From Urechis unicinctus (Eukaryota > Annelida > Polychaeta > Xenopneusta > Urechidae), in the NCBI GenBank assembly GCA_034190875.2, contig CM067354.1, positions 71,419,788 through 71,483,787 of the forward strand: DNA of 64,000 nucleotides. Direction: 5' to 3'. The notes under the pieces are model-generated. The model saw nothing but the letters and a program-made list of their open reading frames with translations, was not told where the DNA came from and did no database searches. Position numbers and translations under genes: made by a program. How positions within the stretch are numbered: position 1 is the stretch's first letter; each line of letters opens with the position of its first letter. Shown here piece by piece: positions 21,982 to 32,502 of the stretch.

Positions 21982-23183
21982 TTACTCATCTATTAAACCT
22001 ATTATTATTCTGAGGATCTGTATTGTTTGGTCATTTATCTTAAATGCGCCTGCTTTTTCACATTTTCTAACTTGCTTCAATGGTAGGCTCCACAACCCTA
22101 TGAAGTATTCCGAGGCTTTCTCAGGCGGGCCATCCCTGTGTATGCATAACGGAGGGACCAGGTTTATAGGAGGAATCTCTAAATTTAGTTGATGCATTCG
22201 TATGGCTGTAATTTTAAGTTCGTCATTATGGGGATGTTTTGGATAAGAGGTCATCAGTACAAATTTGCTACCACTCTTTGAGAACTTATCCATTGCTAGC
22301 ATGGCGTCTTTAGTGAATAAATGTTGCAATAAATATCTGGACAGAATCAAATGGTACGATTCATTCAAGTGGTCCGCTACAATATCACGGACATAGAATT
22401 TCCATGGATAGTTGGCATATTTTTCATTATGATGAGTTATCAGATCAGGGACAATATCCCATCCTGTGTAGTCAACGTCACCCCGGGATTTCAGAAACCG
22501 ACTCATCCAGGCCATATCTCCACATGGAATATCTAACATTTTTACCCGAGTCAAACCTAGGTCCTTCTTGATCAGTGTGATAACGGTGTGCAAAGTCGCC
22601 ATTGCTTCCTGACTCCAATCAAGTGTAGACCCAGGACCTGTAATGAAACATAAGAGGAGGTATTCAAACAAGGCTAACAAGTTGATGCTCTTACTGGAAT
22701 CAAACAAAGTGGCATGATTTAGTGTACTTCACATGACTACCTCCCATACATACCATGTAGGATTTGACGGCACAGGAACAATGACAAACCTGATGCAATT
22801 AACTGATGAGGCTTGTGGTGATCTCCTTGTCCCCATGATTTTTTGTCAAACACCTCTTGGAATCCTGACTTCCTTTGTTCATGAGTTTCCGACGGTTCAC
22901 CCGGAGGCTTGTAATATTCGGTCAATATATCTCCTGGTATTTTCCCGATAATATTTTGTGTTACGCAATTTCTGACATACCTGTCCGAAAATAATTTTGA
23001 TATATTTTCTGCTTCTATTTTTGGGGTCGGTTGATCGCCGGAATATTTAACGATCAAACTGTGCTCTCGCCAGGTGTAAAAAAATAAATAACCAGCGAAG
23101 AAACATACGACGCCCTGGAGGATTTGACCTTTCGTTATTCCACTCATATTGAGGCTGTTACACATACACATTGCTTTGCTCAT
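21982..23183 (-). CDS. SAM-dependent methyltransferase, membrane-anchored, two exons (intact copy)
   Basis: Exon 1 is 23183-22754 and exon 2 is 22637-21982. The 116-bp intron (22753-22638) has a GT donor (GTATGT) and an AG acceptor (TTACAG on the minus strand). The joined frame is exactly 362 codons with stop, 361 residues. ATG at 23183 is the first Met of the frame. Residues about 15-38 form a hydrophobic N-terminal anchor, predicting a type II membrane protein, possibly of the Golgi or ER. The class I methyltransferase core starts with glycine motif I (LDIPCGD, about residues 178-184), then the motif II acidic residue (YTGWD). The fold transfers a methyl group from S-adenosylmethionine; the substrate is unknown. 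No break is present, so this copy may be functional. Its last residues come from the unique spacer. Confidence 0.8.
22638..22753 (-). other. Intron of the intact methyltransferase
   Basis: Donor GTATGT at 22753-22748 and acceptor AG at 22639-22638. Removal joins CATG to GTCCTGGG in frame. The left copy has the equivalent intron at 20997-21115. Confidence 0.75.
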
Positions 23184-26085
23184 TTACAATGCATGCACAG
23201 GAAGCATTCGTTTGCTCCATTTTGGGCCTATCATGCAAATACTCAATATATACATGAAGGTGCCTCAGTTCAATTGTTGCTTGTACAAACATGTGATTCT
23301 GGGTTAGTTCTACAGTAACACTTTCGTAGCGTAATTATTTGACTAGCTGGGTTGTATGCTCAAACGAGCAGTTAGCTTTGTGTACAAGGGACCACTATGA
23401 TTAAGTCTTCGTCATTAACGACCAACTCCAAGCTGACCTTTGAAGAGGTGGCTTTGCTTCACAATCAATAACTTATATTAAGATGCTGTCGAACAATGTA
23501 TAGAATAACATCTTAAAAAACATGGTTTGAAATTCAACAATGCGAAACTTGCTTGATCTGATCGGGAATGCGAATGCGTGCGACTTAGGTTAAAAATATG
23601 TTTAAAGAGGAAGTATCATTAGAAATTTTTTTGGGCGTATGAGTCCGAATAATACAAGCCCTGGCGAAATCCAATTTTCAGTGTTTGGTCAATGAGATAT
23701 TGAATGAGGCTACCACCAAGTCACCTCCTAGGACGTTAGATGAAGGACATGCACCGATTTACGAGCAGCGATCTTAAGCATTGCTATGAGGAATTATTTT
23801 TATTGTCACAGTCCGAGACGGCCAATATCTGTGACAGCTTGTGCCATGGTAAAATATTTTACGTCGGTTACAGACGATGCGACCTGTTCTGTCAAGATTT
23901 AGATGGCTGTAGCCTGTATGCGCGCCAAACGGACTTAATAGACAGGAAACATGCAATACGGACACACAGGGTAGGCAGCATAACGTCACGGTACAGCTGC
24001 TCAATATGTTGTGTGAGGGCTTTGCTGGATGAAAAACGGCAAAGGCCTCTTCATGCAAAAACATTAACACTAAACACTAGTTAGTCGGAATCGCAGGGTT
24101 CATGTTTACTCTACAATAGGACGTTACTAATAAGGATACTTAGTGACCCATTAAGACGAATCATACGCCGCTGTATTAAAGCCATACCTGGGTTGGGTTG
24201 AGTCAGAACTGAGCATTACGTGGAAAACTCTAAATAGCACCGGATGTTAACACAGGGTGGTAGACCTAAAAACAAGAACGACAAAGCTACCATCGTGTTA
24301 TTCCATTTGAGCATTCAGTTCGATTTGATGCAGAGTACCTAACCGACAATCGGACAGCAAACGACATGTACTCTAAGCTACAATAAACAGAGCTTACCTT
24401 CAGCATAGGGGGTCAAATGGATTAGGAAATAACAGGTAATTGAAGTGTATGCTTGTGAGCTTCGACATCAACCACGCCACTGGGCTTGCCAACTGTGCTA
24501 GCAACAGCTGTCCCGTGTTCACATTTGCATGTGGCCTGTGGCGCCGTATGGAGAGCGCCTGGAGTTATATTCATTGTTGGTTAGTGCACTTGAGCGGAAA
24601 TAATTGCATTATAGTTGGATAATGATGGCGCACAATAAATATGTGTGATTACTCGTGCCAAGATCAACTGAAAGAAGAGATGGTATTAAAATAATGCCTT
24701 GGTAATGCTGGAAGTGTAACCGGGCAATGAGTTAGACAACCATGCCCACAATCGAATAGCCCAGAGCTGCCAACAACCTGGCATATTAGTCATGTTTCAT
24801 TATTTTTTGTCCGAATAATAATTATGATTTGTCACCACAAGACAAAAGCAAACTTGTGCAATTTGAATGAACTACAACGATTTGAACTAATACATAAGCC
24901 GTTTGTGTGAACTGATACGCAAAATAATAGGAAGTGCGAAGAAGCTTATTCTACAGTTCGCATGTGGAATTATGGCCTAGACTGCAGACAAACGGCGAAC
25001 TCACGGTGGACGCAATGAACCCATGGAGGACGCTTTTGACTCATGGCAAACGCCGCAAGAAGCATTACAGACGCACTGAGGATTCACAGTTGACTCACGA
25101 CGGACGCCTCGCATGAGCACTGTGGACGCATCCAATAATTATGCCGCCCTCAGATCAGAAGTTAAAGGTGTCCCAGAGGCGTTCGTCATGCGTTCTGATT
25201 CACTTTATGATGCATCGCGGACACGTGACAGTCGCCTAATTAGAGCGCATGGGTATGAAATGGCCTTAAGGGCCAGTAGCGCGACAATGCTATGCAGCGT
25301 TTGATATTGCCAAGGTGCTAGTTCAATCTTGCCAATGTCCTGCTTTATAGCGCCGTAAATCTAATGATCCTATCTGCTGCAACAAAAAAACAGGACAGTA
25401 ATTTTCTTGCCTGTTGTTAACAATTGTGTCCGCATTGCATTAAATATAAAACATAGAGGACAATTTGTACTCTGATAGTTTGCATATAAGCAGCACACCT
25501 TATAACTTATTTTATCATATTTTGTTTAGCCATCGGCCATTGCTTCCATCATTTAGATTACTAATTAATCACATAATTTGTATGGTCATTGTTACACTGT
25601 ATTATGATGAATGATTCCACGTGTAAATTTTTATCAGTACATAGCAGTAATTAGCTGCCACAATATCAAATTGCACTGCTCGAAAACTGGATAATGAATA
25701 TCTATAAGCCATAATTATGATTTTATGAGCTGAATCGATGTCATGACCAAGCTCACATGATCGTGTGATCGTCACATAGTAGTCGGCAGGATGGACAGGA
25801 GATTTATGAAGATTTTCCTGACTCGTTGACGGGAGGGGGGTGGGAACGAGGCACAACGAGTATTACAGGTTTACATAAAGTTGTGATAAATTGATATTAT
25901 TGTCATAGTACTATTACTTTTGTGCACGTGGTCAGACGAGCGTTGGCCACTTTACTGTGTATTGTAGTTGACTACGAGCATAGCTATAGTAGTTATTTGT
26001 CAATTTTATATTCACTCAAAAGCCCATATTTGTTTGAAATCATTTTACTGTTACATGGTGGATTGTTATATGCGTGTGCGTAAAT
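23184..26085. other. Arm sequence without a recognisable gene
   Basis: Mirror of 17690-20591. Frame 23740-24084 (114 codons) matches its mirror in length with only a few substitutions, but no domain can be named. A stretch around 24990-25130 is rich in GACGC and GACTCA words. TGTCATGACCAA at 25739-25750 repeats at 28985-28996 and may mark LTR edges of the gag-pol remnant. The upstream region of the methyltransferase (23184-23300) has a TATATA motif about 60 bp from the ATG. Confidence 0.45.
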
Positions 26086-26198
26086 ATGGATGCTGGTTCA
26101 AAAATTTTGTATACCAGAAGTGATATAGAAAATGGTTAGTCGAGGCGGGTGTATCATCTGACGAGGGTGATAAACTCGACAGAGAAAGTCTGGTTCAA

Positions 26199-27716
26199 AT
26201 GACAGTGATATTAAAATCAGAGGGAACTTTAAATCCAGAGTATTTGAAGTCTGAAAGTTATGAACTTGATGTCCAGACTAAATTAGAAATGTTACGCATG
26301 CAACTCGATGCTGAGCGAGAAGCTAGAATGCTTGAAATGAACAAGCTTGAGCTAATGAGGTTATGGTTAGACGAAGATAGGGAAGCAAGGCTTGCTTTAG
26401 AAAGTAGACTCAAACATATAAGTGAGTTGGAACCATGCGAGTTGGTTAAAAAATATAGTAGCGTCATGAGAAATGCCATCGCTCCCATGTCTTCTGACCC
26501 TGTTGAGTTGCCAATGTTTTTGGACTCTTTTGAGTCGGTGTGTAAAGGTTTTGATGTGCCAGTTAAATTATGGTCCACCTTAATCAAGCCGTATCTGACA
26601 GACAAGGCAAAAACTGTTGTCAGTAGGTTCCCTGTCCAAGAAACAACAAATTATGCAAAACTTAAAGAATGGCTTCTCAAAGAATTCAGACCCACTCCTA
26701 AAGCCTATCTCAAACAATTTCAAAATGCAAAACGAACAACTGGTGAAAGCTTTACGCAATATGGGTTCCGACTGAAGCTATTGTTCTCTTACTATTTACG
26801 CAGTAGAGACATTGGTGAAACTGACAGTAAAGGGCAGTTGTCTGAATTGATTGTGGCAGATCAGTTCAAGGCCGCTATGCCTTTTAAAGTCAGAGAATAT
26901 GTTTGTGACCGAGAGGGTGATGATTGGTTTGATGTTTCAAAGCTGGGTTCATTGGCCGACACCTTCGAAATGAACCATCCATCTCACGTTGACTCTGGTT
27001 TTGCAAAACCCAAACATGATTCAAAGCCTGCCAGTTATACAACTGAAAGGCCGCAACGTTTTCTTGCAGGAAATGCTCCTTTCACTTGCCATTATTGCCA
27101 TAAACCGGGACACAAGTGGAAAAAATGTTCCTTGCGACAGTGGGATATTGATTCTGGCAAACTTGTTGACCATTACAAAGTTCCTGTTGGTCATATTGCT
27201 TCCGAAGAATTTTTAAATCCCCTCGCTGAGAGCTTTAGACCAGGAGCAGGTGATGGGCTGTGTGGCAGGGTATCGATTTCACCGTTTGCCCCCGTCACTG
27301 CAAAATCAAGTTGTCCCATCAAAACAAAGCATTGTGCTCCTTTAGTGCAAACAAGGGTTGAAAATGTACTGTGTAATGGCCATGTAGTCAAAGCGCTGAT
27401 TGGTACTGGTGCAGATATTTCAGTTATTCCAAAACACCTTGTTAAACCTGAACAGATAGCTGTGGGGCGACAGCTAACATTAAAAACTCCCTTTGGTCAT
27501 AATGTGTGCACACAAATTGGAAATATACCTCTTTCTTTGTATGGTGATTTTGCATCAACTCAAGCCCCAACCCTCTTACTGTGTGCAGTCACTGAGAAAT
27601 TGGACATGGTATATGATATGCTTTTATCTGCTGATGCATACAACACATTACTAGAAAGTAACAATGTGATTTGTCAGACTTCCAGTACAGCCAAAAGTGT
27701 TGCACAAAAAATGTAG
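26199..27716 (+). CDS. Gag-protease ORF with zinc knuckle and altered protease active site
   Basis: A 505-codon uninterrupted frame from ATG 26199. Residues 1-80 are a Glu/Leu/Arg-rich coiled coil. Residues about 95-265 resemble a retrotransposon capsid of the SCAN-like type, with helices (contexts WSTLIKPYL and FTQYGFRLKLL). A CCHC knuckle C-x2-C-x4-H-x4-C lies at about residues 296-309. The retropepsin-like motif at about residues 399-410 has Gly (codon GGT at 27402-27404) where the catalytic Asp is expected, so protease activity should be lost. The left arm shows the same change. Only this arm keeps gag and protease in one frame. It could be a decaying retrotransposon or a capsid-like host protein; no expression evidence exists. 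Confidence 0.75.
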   Translation: MTVILKSEGTLNPEYLKSESYELDVQTKLEMLRMQLDAEREARMLEMNKLELMRLWLDEDREARLALESRLKHISELEPCELVKKYSSVMRNAIAPMSSDPVELPMFLDSFESVCKGFDVPVKLWSTLIKPYLTDKAKTVVSRFPVQETTNYAKLKEWLLKEFRPTPKAYLKQFQNAKRTTGESFTQYGFRLKLLFSYYLRSRDIGETDSKGQLSELIVADQFKAAMPFKVREYVCDREGDDWFDVSKLGSLADTFEMNHPSHVDSGFAKPKHDSKPASYTTERPQRFLAGNAPFTCHYCHKPGHKWKKCSLRQWDIDSGKLVDHYKVPVGHIASEEFLNPLAESFRPGAGDGLCGRVSISPFAPVTAKSSCPIKTKHCAPLVQTRVENVLCNGHVVKALIGTGADISVIPKHLVKPEQIAVGRQLTLKTPFGHNVCTQIGNIPLSLYGDFASTQAPTLLLCAVTEKLDMVYDMLLSADAYNTLLESNNVICQTSSTAKSVAQKM

Positions 27717-28158
27717 TTCTATTCCTAAGGAGTGTGGTAACAGAGAATTTGCATTGCAAGAGGGTTCTCATGGTGTTGGTTCTGAAGTTGAATCTGACTT
27801 AAAAGTGGTTGCTGGCAGTGACAGAGATTTACCTGTTTCTGATCCTGATCCTGATACTATAAATGTTGATCCAGGAAATAAGATGATGTTAGAACCCCAC
27901 CAAGGTTACAGCTGTGGCTATACTGATTATATAGCTGTCTTCTCAGATAGCTGGGGAGATCATCTGATCCATTTGAGCAAAGTGTTAAATACTATTGCTT
28001 TTGCTGGCTTGAGAATAAACATGAACAAGTTCATATTCGGTATGCCTGGGGTCAAATATCTTGGTCATATATTTGGGTCCGGTAAAAATCAACCAGATAA
28101 GAATCAGATTATGCCTATCAATAATTTGCCATTACCGACTACAAAGAGAGAATTGTAA
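27717..28158 (+). pseudogene. Reverse-transcriptase remnant (Ty3-like)
   Basis: The frame 27697-28158 carries about 70 residues of protease/RT junction and then the palm end of a Ty3-like RT. The fingers and most of the palm are missing. The catalytic box at 27919-27930 reads Y-T-D-Y instead of Y-x-D-D. Downstream, contexts GLRINMNKFIFG and VKYLGHIFG match the conserved segment after the catalytic box. The arms differ here by a 6-bp Asp-Pro repeat unit (right arm has one extra at about 27846). Confidence 0.75.
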
Positions 28159-28362
28159 AGGTTTTTGGGTATGCGCAACTATTTCCGTACCTATATTGAT
28201 CGTTATGCAGACATAACCAAGCCCCTGACCGATTTGACAAAGAAGTCTGTCCCCACTGTCATTCCATAGAATGACACTGCCAAGAAAAGTTTTGAATTAT
28301 TAAAAGAGAAACTGTGTACCGCCCCAGTCCTGTTCATTCCAGATATAACGAAAACCTTCAAA

Positions 28363-28725
28363 ATGTACGTTGATGCATCTGCATTCGCTGTAGGTTGTTG
28401 CATCAGTCAGCCTGATGATTTAGGTAAAGAACATCCTGTTGCTTATGCCAGCCACAAACTGAATGAAAGTCAATGTAAATGGGCCACTGTAGAGAAGGAA
28501 GCGTATGCTGCTGTCTGGGCTCTACAACGCTTCGATAGCATCCTTTTTGGTGCTGAAATAAACATTACATCTGATCATAACCCACTATTATATACGTTTG
28601 AAAATGGAAGCAAAAGTGCAAAACTGACAAGATGGGCGTTGCTTTTGCAGCGATATAGATGTCGTTTGAGTTATATTAAAGGTGCACAAAATGTTAGTGC
28701 AGATTTGCTGAGTAGAATTCAATGA
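28363..28725 (+). pseudogene. RNase H domain of the Ty3-like element
   Basis: A 120-codon frame with the RNase H signature: an Asp-containing first strand (MYVDASAFAVGCC), a Glu helix (TVEKEAYAAVWAL) and SDHNPLLY. It ends with the conserved connection to the spacer (QNVSADLLSRIQ) and a stop at 28723-28725. It is separated from the RT remnant by stops, including one at about 28156-28158, and no integrase follows. In the left arm a 10-bp deletion removes the end of this domain. Confidence 0.8.
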
Positions 28726-28984
28726 ATTATTCTTTGTGATTTTTTATTAAAAACCATTTGTCAAGAATAGGTCTTATTTCTCATACGTTATGATGTGATG
28801 CTTCTCTTGAAATATTCTAGTAGTTCACATTGTTTACTATTTGTATGATGAAATTGACAATGCTTGATTCTTACTAATTCTTTGTAATATTTGTAAGTTG
28901 ATTGTTATTGATTATTCTCAGATAATATTGAACTATTGTGTGAATGATTTGAAGAAATTGTCCACTCCCTTTTTAGTGGGGAGG

Positions 28985-29109
28985 TGTCATGACCAATCTC
29001 ATGTTGTATTTCAAATGTTATTGTGTAATATTGGTTTTTAATGTCACGTGGTTTGATTGTCCTTATAAGCCATGCGATTGCCAAATAAAGACAATCAAAT
29101 CTATCACAT
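28985..29109 (+). repeat. Possible LTR fragment
   Basis: It starts with TG after a purine-rich tract (AGTGGGGAGG), contains AATAAA near 29082 and ends with CA before the LINE begins. The only match I see to a 5' counterpart is the first 12 bases at 25739. A partial LTR cut by the LINE is the simplest reading. Confidence 0.3.
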
Positions 29110-32100
29110 CTCAAATGTGTATGACAAATCCAACACTATAGACCCAAAACATTATCAGCCAATAGTTAACCTTCCCAGAAACATAATAGCTGGGGATTTC
29201 AATGCCTATCATCCCTTTTAGCACCACCCTAGTTCAAACACTAAAAGAAATGCTCTTTTTAAAATAATACAAGATAATGACATTACCCTCCATAATGATA
29301 GCTCCCCCACACACTTCTATAATAATGGTAAAAACATACTAGATCTTATACTTACATCCCAAGATATATCACACAAATTTTCATTTAAAAATACCCACAA
29401 TACAATGGGAAGTGATCATTCTATCATTTCAATCACAAATAATAAACCAAATTTACCTAACTCCTTCCACACCCCGCATAAGTAGAATATCAAAACAGCA
29501 TTTTTCAAACCCCCTTACCTCTTACGACAACTTCTATAATAATCTAATTCAAATAGCTAAACAAGCCATTCCTCTAAATAATAATCACCAGAAACAACTA
29601 AAATCCCATCCTTGGTGGAATCTTAACTGTACGCTCATAATTAAAGAAAGAAACAAAGCCAGGAACAAATACTATCATAATAAAACTTTAGAAAACAAAA
29701 TTCAACTAAAAAGACTTACAGCAAAAGTCAAATACACACTCAAACAAGCAAAGCTATCCTTTTGGCAAAATAAATGCTCCTCCCTTAACAAACCAAATTT
29801 AAAAGAACTGTGGAAAACTGTCAATATCCTCAGAGGAAATTACCCTAACACTAATATTCCACCAATCCAAAACCCAAACAATAACCTTTGTACAGAAAAT
29901 AATCAACAAATATCAGACACTTTAGTCTCTTATTTTGCAGAAATCAGTTCAAATAACAATTGTCCCACGGATTTCAACCCCATAAATTTAGAACCGATTG
30001 AAACTAATCCAAATTCACCAATCAACGAACCCTTTTCCTAAACAGAACTCACTAAAGCTGTCAACAAATCCAAAAACACAGCCCCAGGCAAAGATCTACT
30101 TATATACTCCTTTTTCAATCACCTTCCACCAGACTGCCTCGAGGTGCTCCTACAAATCTTTAACCAACTCTGGCAATCATCAATAACCCCTCCTTCCTGG
30201 AATTCCTCTATCATGGTCCCAATACTTAAATCTAATCAGAACCCACACACCCCAACCTCATATCGCCCCATTAGCTTAACCTCAGTTGCCTCCAAAATAT
30301 TTGAAACTATTCTAAACAACAGAATCACATGGCACTTACAACATAATAATCTCTATAAGCCAAATCTAACAGCTTTTCGACCTCATCATAGTACTACTGA
30401 CAATATTCTTCAAATTACTGATGCAGTCATTAAAGGATTTTTAACTAAAAACAAAACTCATGCAATCTTTTTAGACATAACTAAAGCATTTGATATGGTA
30501 AATAGACCCGCTATAGAAATAGAGGCACAAAAACTTGGTATTACAGGATTAGCTTTAAAATGGATACACAATTTTATCAACAAAAGATCATTACAAGTTA
30601 AAGCAAACAATGCCCTTTCAAATTCCCGTTCCACTGATAATGGAGTACCTCAGGGCAGTGTACTTTCTCCAACCCTTTTTAATATTTTCATAAATGATAT
30701 TCCAACTCCTTCTGCATCGTGCAGTTATGCAGACGACATAGCCTGGTCTACTGGTAAACTTTAAACTAAATTAACAAAAAAACTCCTTCAAAATCATTTA
30801 AACAAAAATTCAAAATTGGGCTTCTAAATGGGGGTTACCTTTTCTCCATCAAAATCTAAAGTCTTTCATTTTGGAACCAATATAAAACACAAAATCCCTA
30901 CTTTCTTTATCAAAAATCAACCCATCCCAAACCAAACCTCTACTAAGTTCCTTGGAGTTATTTTAGATAAAGGACTTACCTGGAGAGAACACATCTCACA
31001 CACGGTAACTAAGTGCCACAAAATCACTAACCTCATCAGATTTATTAGTGGCACTTCCTGGGGTGCAAACAAACATATATCTTACAAAATACACTCATCG
31101 CACTCACTTCAACACATTCTCTATGGTGTCCCAGCCATAATCACTGCATCTAAAACAAACATTCACAAACTAGAAACTGCACAGTCAGCCACACTCTGAG
31201 CCATGACTATAACACATCGCTCTGCACGTATCAACTCTCTTCAGGTATCCACCGGCTTCCCCCCTATACCCCTTCAACTTTTAAAAGCCACTCTTAAAAA
31301 CCAAACCAGAGCTAAAACGTTCAACCTCCCAACTCAAAACATTTTTTATGAAACACAACACAATCAACAAAAATACTAGTAGATCAACACTCCCATACAC
31401 CCAATCTCACCCACACGTATCCCCATTAAGACCATACCCATTCCCCCCCCCCTGGCACCTGGTAAATCCACTTCTCAACACAGACTTAGCGAATAAAGTT
31501 ATTAAAGACTATCCATTGTACAATAAATCCCTTGCACTACAACTTATTTATGAATTACCCTCTTACTCTACACATATATACACCGATGGCTCAAAAAACG
31601 TACATCATTTGTAATCGCAATACCGTCTCTTAAATTCAAAAAATCTTCACGCATACAATCATATCTTTCCATCTTTATAGCAGAAGCAATAGCAATCATT
31701 AATGCCTTACACATATCTCTCCAATCCAAAATTCACAATTCTATCATTCTCTCTGACTCCCTTTTAGTTGTTACTGCCCTTCAAGGAAAAACTATCAACC
31801 CATTTATACGAGAAATACAATACCTCTCCGCTCTCTTTGCCTTTCAAAATTCCCATACTTCTATAATTTGGATACCAGCTCATTGCGGAATAACAGGAAA
31901 CGAAATTGCAGATGCACAGGCCAAAAGATCTCATTCAAATATTTGTACTCAAGATATTTCAATAGATTTAAACACTCATTACTCTTTGATAAATAAATTT
32001 ATACTACAAACTTGGCAAGATGAGTGGAACAACACCACCTCTACCCTCAAAATACTAAAACCCATTATAAACTATAAACCCATTATCTTTGGCAACAACA

Positions 32101-32205
32101 TCTACTCAGATAAAATCCTTACTTCCATAGCATTGGATAATCCCCCCCTTCAATATTACAAAGCTAAACATCCACTCTAATTAGATTAAACAACAATAAA
32201 CAATA
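29110..32205 (+). mobile_element. 5'-truncated APE-type LINE with RNase H (right copy)
   Basis: Order on the plus strand: last part of an apurinic endonuclease (about 29150-29411, with IAGDFNAYHPF and the catalytic GSDHS near 29410), a Lys/Asn-rich linker (29412-30041), an RT (30144-30764, with the boxes GVPQGSVLSPTLFNIF and YADD), a post-RT region (30828-31199), and an RNase H (about 31575-31950, beginning at IYTDGS and with an AHCG box). It ends with a short AAC/AATAAAC-type tail at about 32190. The combination of APE, RT and RNase H points to the I/R1/LOA group. Stops and frameshifts near 29220, 30041, 30764 and 31614 make it inactive. Confidence 0.8.
30144..30764 (+). pseudogene. Reverse transcriptase domain of the LINE
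   Basis: 206 codons without a stop. They contain the usual RT blocks: a basic finger region (SYRPISLTS), the first catalytic Asp (IFLDITKAFD), the PQG block and YADD. The frame begins at a GTG, so the true start lies upstream in the interrupted ORF. The left mirror has several substitutions, including loss of two internal start codons, but the same blocks. Confidence 0.8.
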
Positions 32206-32343
32206 AACAGTGTTAGTTGGACTCTTGTCGGGTGATCGTCACAATCGGCCATTTTACGACAACTGGCTAGCTTCCTGCATAAAGACCGTCGACGCGTGCA
32301 GCTCCATGTAATGTCAGTTTCGGGCCAACAATATTAACTTTCA

Positions 32344-32357
32344 ATACATTGAAATAT
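32344..32357. repeat. Target-site duplication, copy 1
   Basis: ATACATTGAAATAT, repeated at 36272-36285 on the other side of the retrotransposon. The left arm has it only once (about 11432-11445), proving the insertion point. Confidence 0.9.
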
Positions 32358-32426
32358 TACAGGGGATGCATATTGCATGTCATAGGTCACCTTGAGGCAA
32401 CAGTCTTCATCTAATGCCCCGAGGGT

Positions 32427-32452
32427 CCCGGGTATACAAGGCAATACCCGGG
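32427..32452 (-). promoter_or_regulatory. 3' UTR hairpin of the retrotransposon
   Basis: CCCGGGTAT at 32427-32435 pairs with ATACCCGGG at 32444-32452 around an 8-base loop: a perfect 9-bp stem. The 3' UTR of RLE elements is what the RT binds to start target-primed reverse transcription, so this stem is a good candidate recognition structure. Confidence 0.6.
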
Positions 32453-32502
32453 CATACGTCCGTGTCGTCCGCCCGCTTGGCGCTATCTTTGGCCACTCTC
32501 TC

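Larger units (their letters stand above)
21730..22023. other. Unique spacer at the palindrome centre with convergent polyadenylation signals
   Basis: 294 bp not shared between the arms. It holds the last codons and 3' UTR of both convergent methyltransferase genes: stop of the left copy at 21760-21762, AATAAA at 21878-21883 on the plus strand; stop of the right copy at 21982-21984, AATAAA on the minus strand at 21943-21938. CAGCTGTGATCAGCTGT at 21896-21912 is a short repeat of CAGCTG. No tRNA or insertion element is seen. Confidence 0.8.
26086..28725 (+). mobile_element. Defective Ty3-like retrotransposon body (right copy)
   Basis: Runs from ATG 26086 through gag, zinc knuckle, protease, a partial RT and RNase H. 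The first 17 codons (from 26086) are out of frame with the main ORF, shifted by one base near 26135; this defect is shared by both arms. There is no integrase. A purine-rich tract just before 28985 followed by TGTCATGACC and an AATAAA near 29082 looks like a polypurine tract and LTR start. A matching TGTCATGACCAA occurs at 25739 upstream, so LTRs may exist but are too diverged for me to delimit. Confidence 0.7.
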
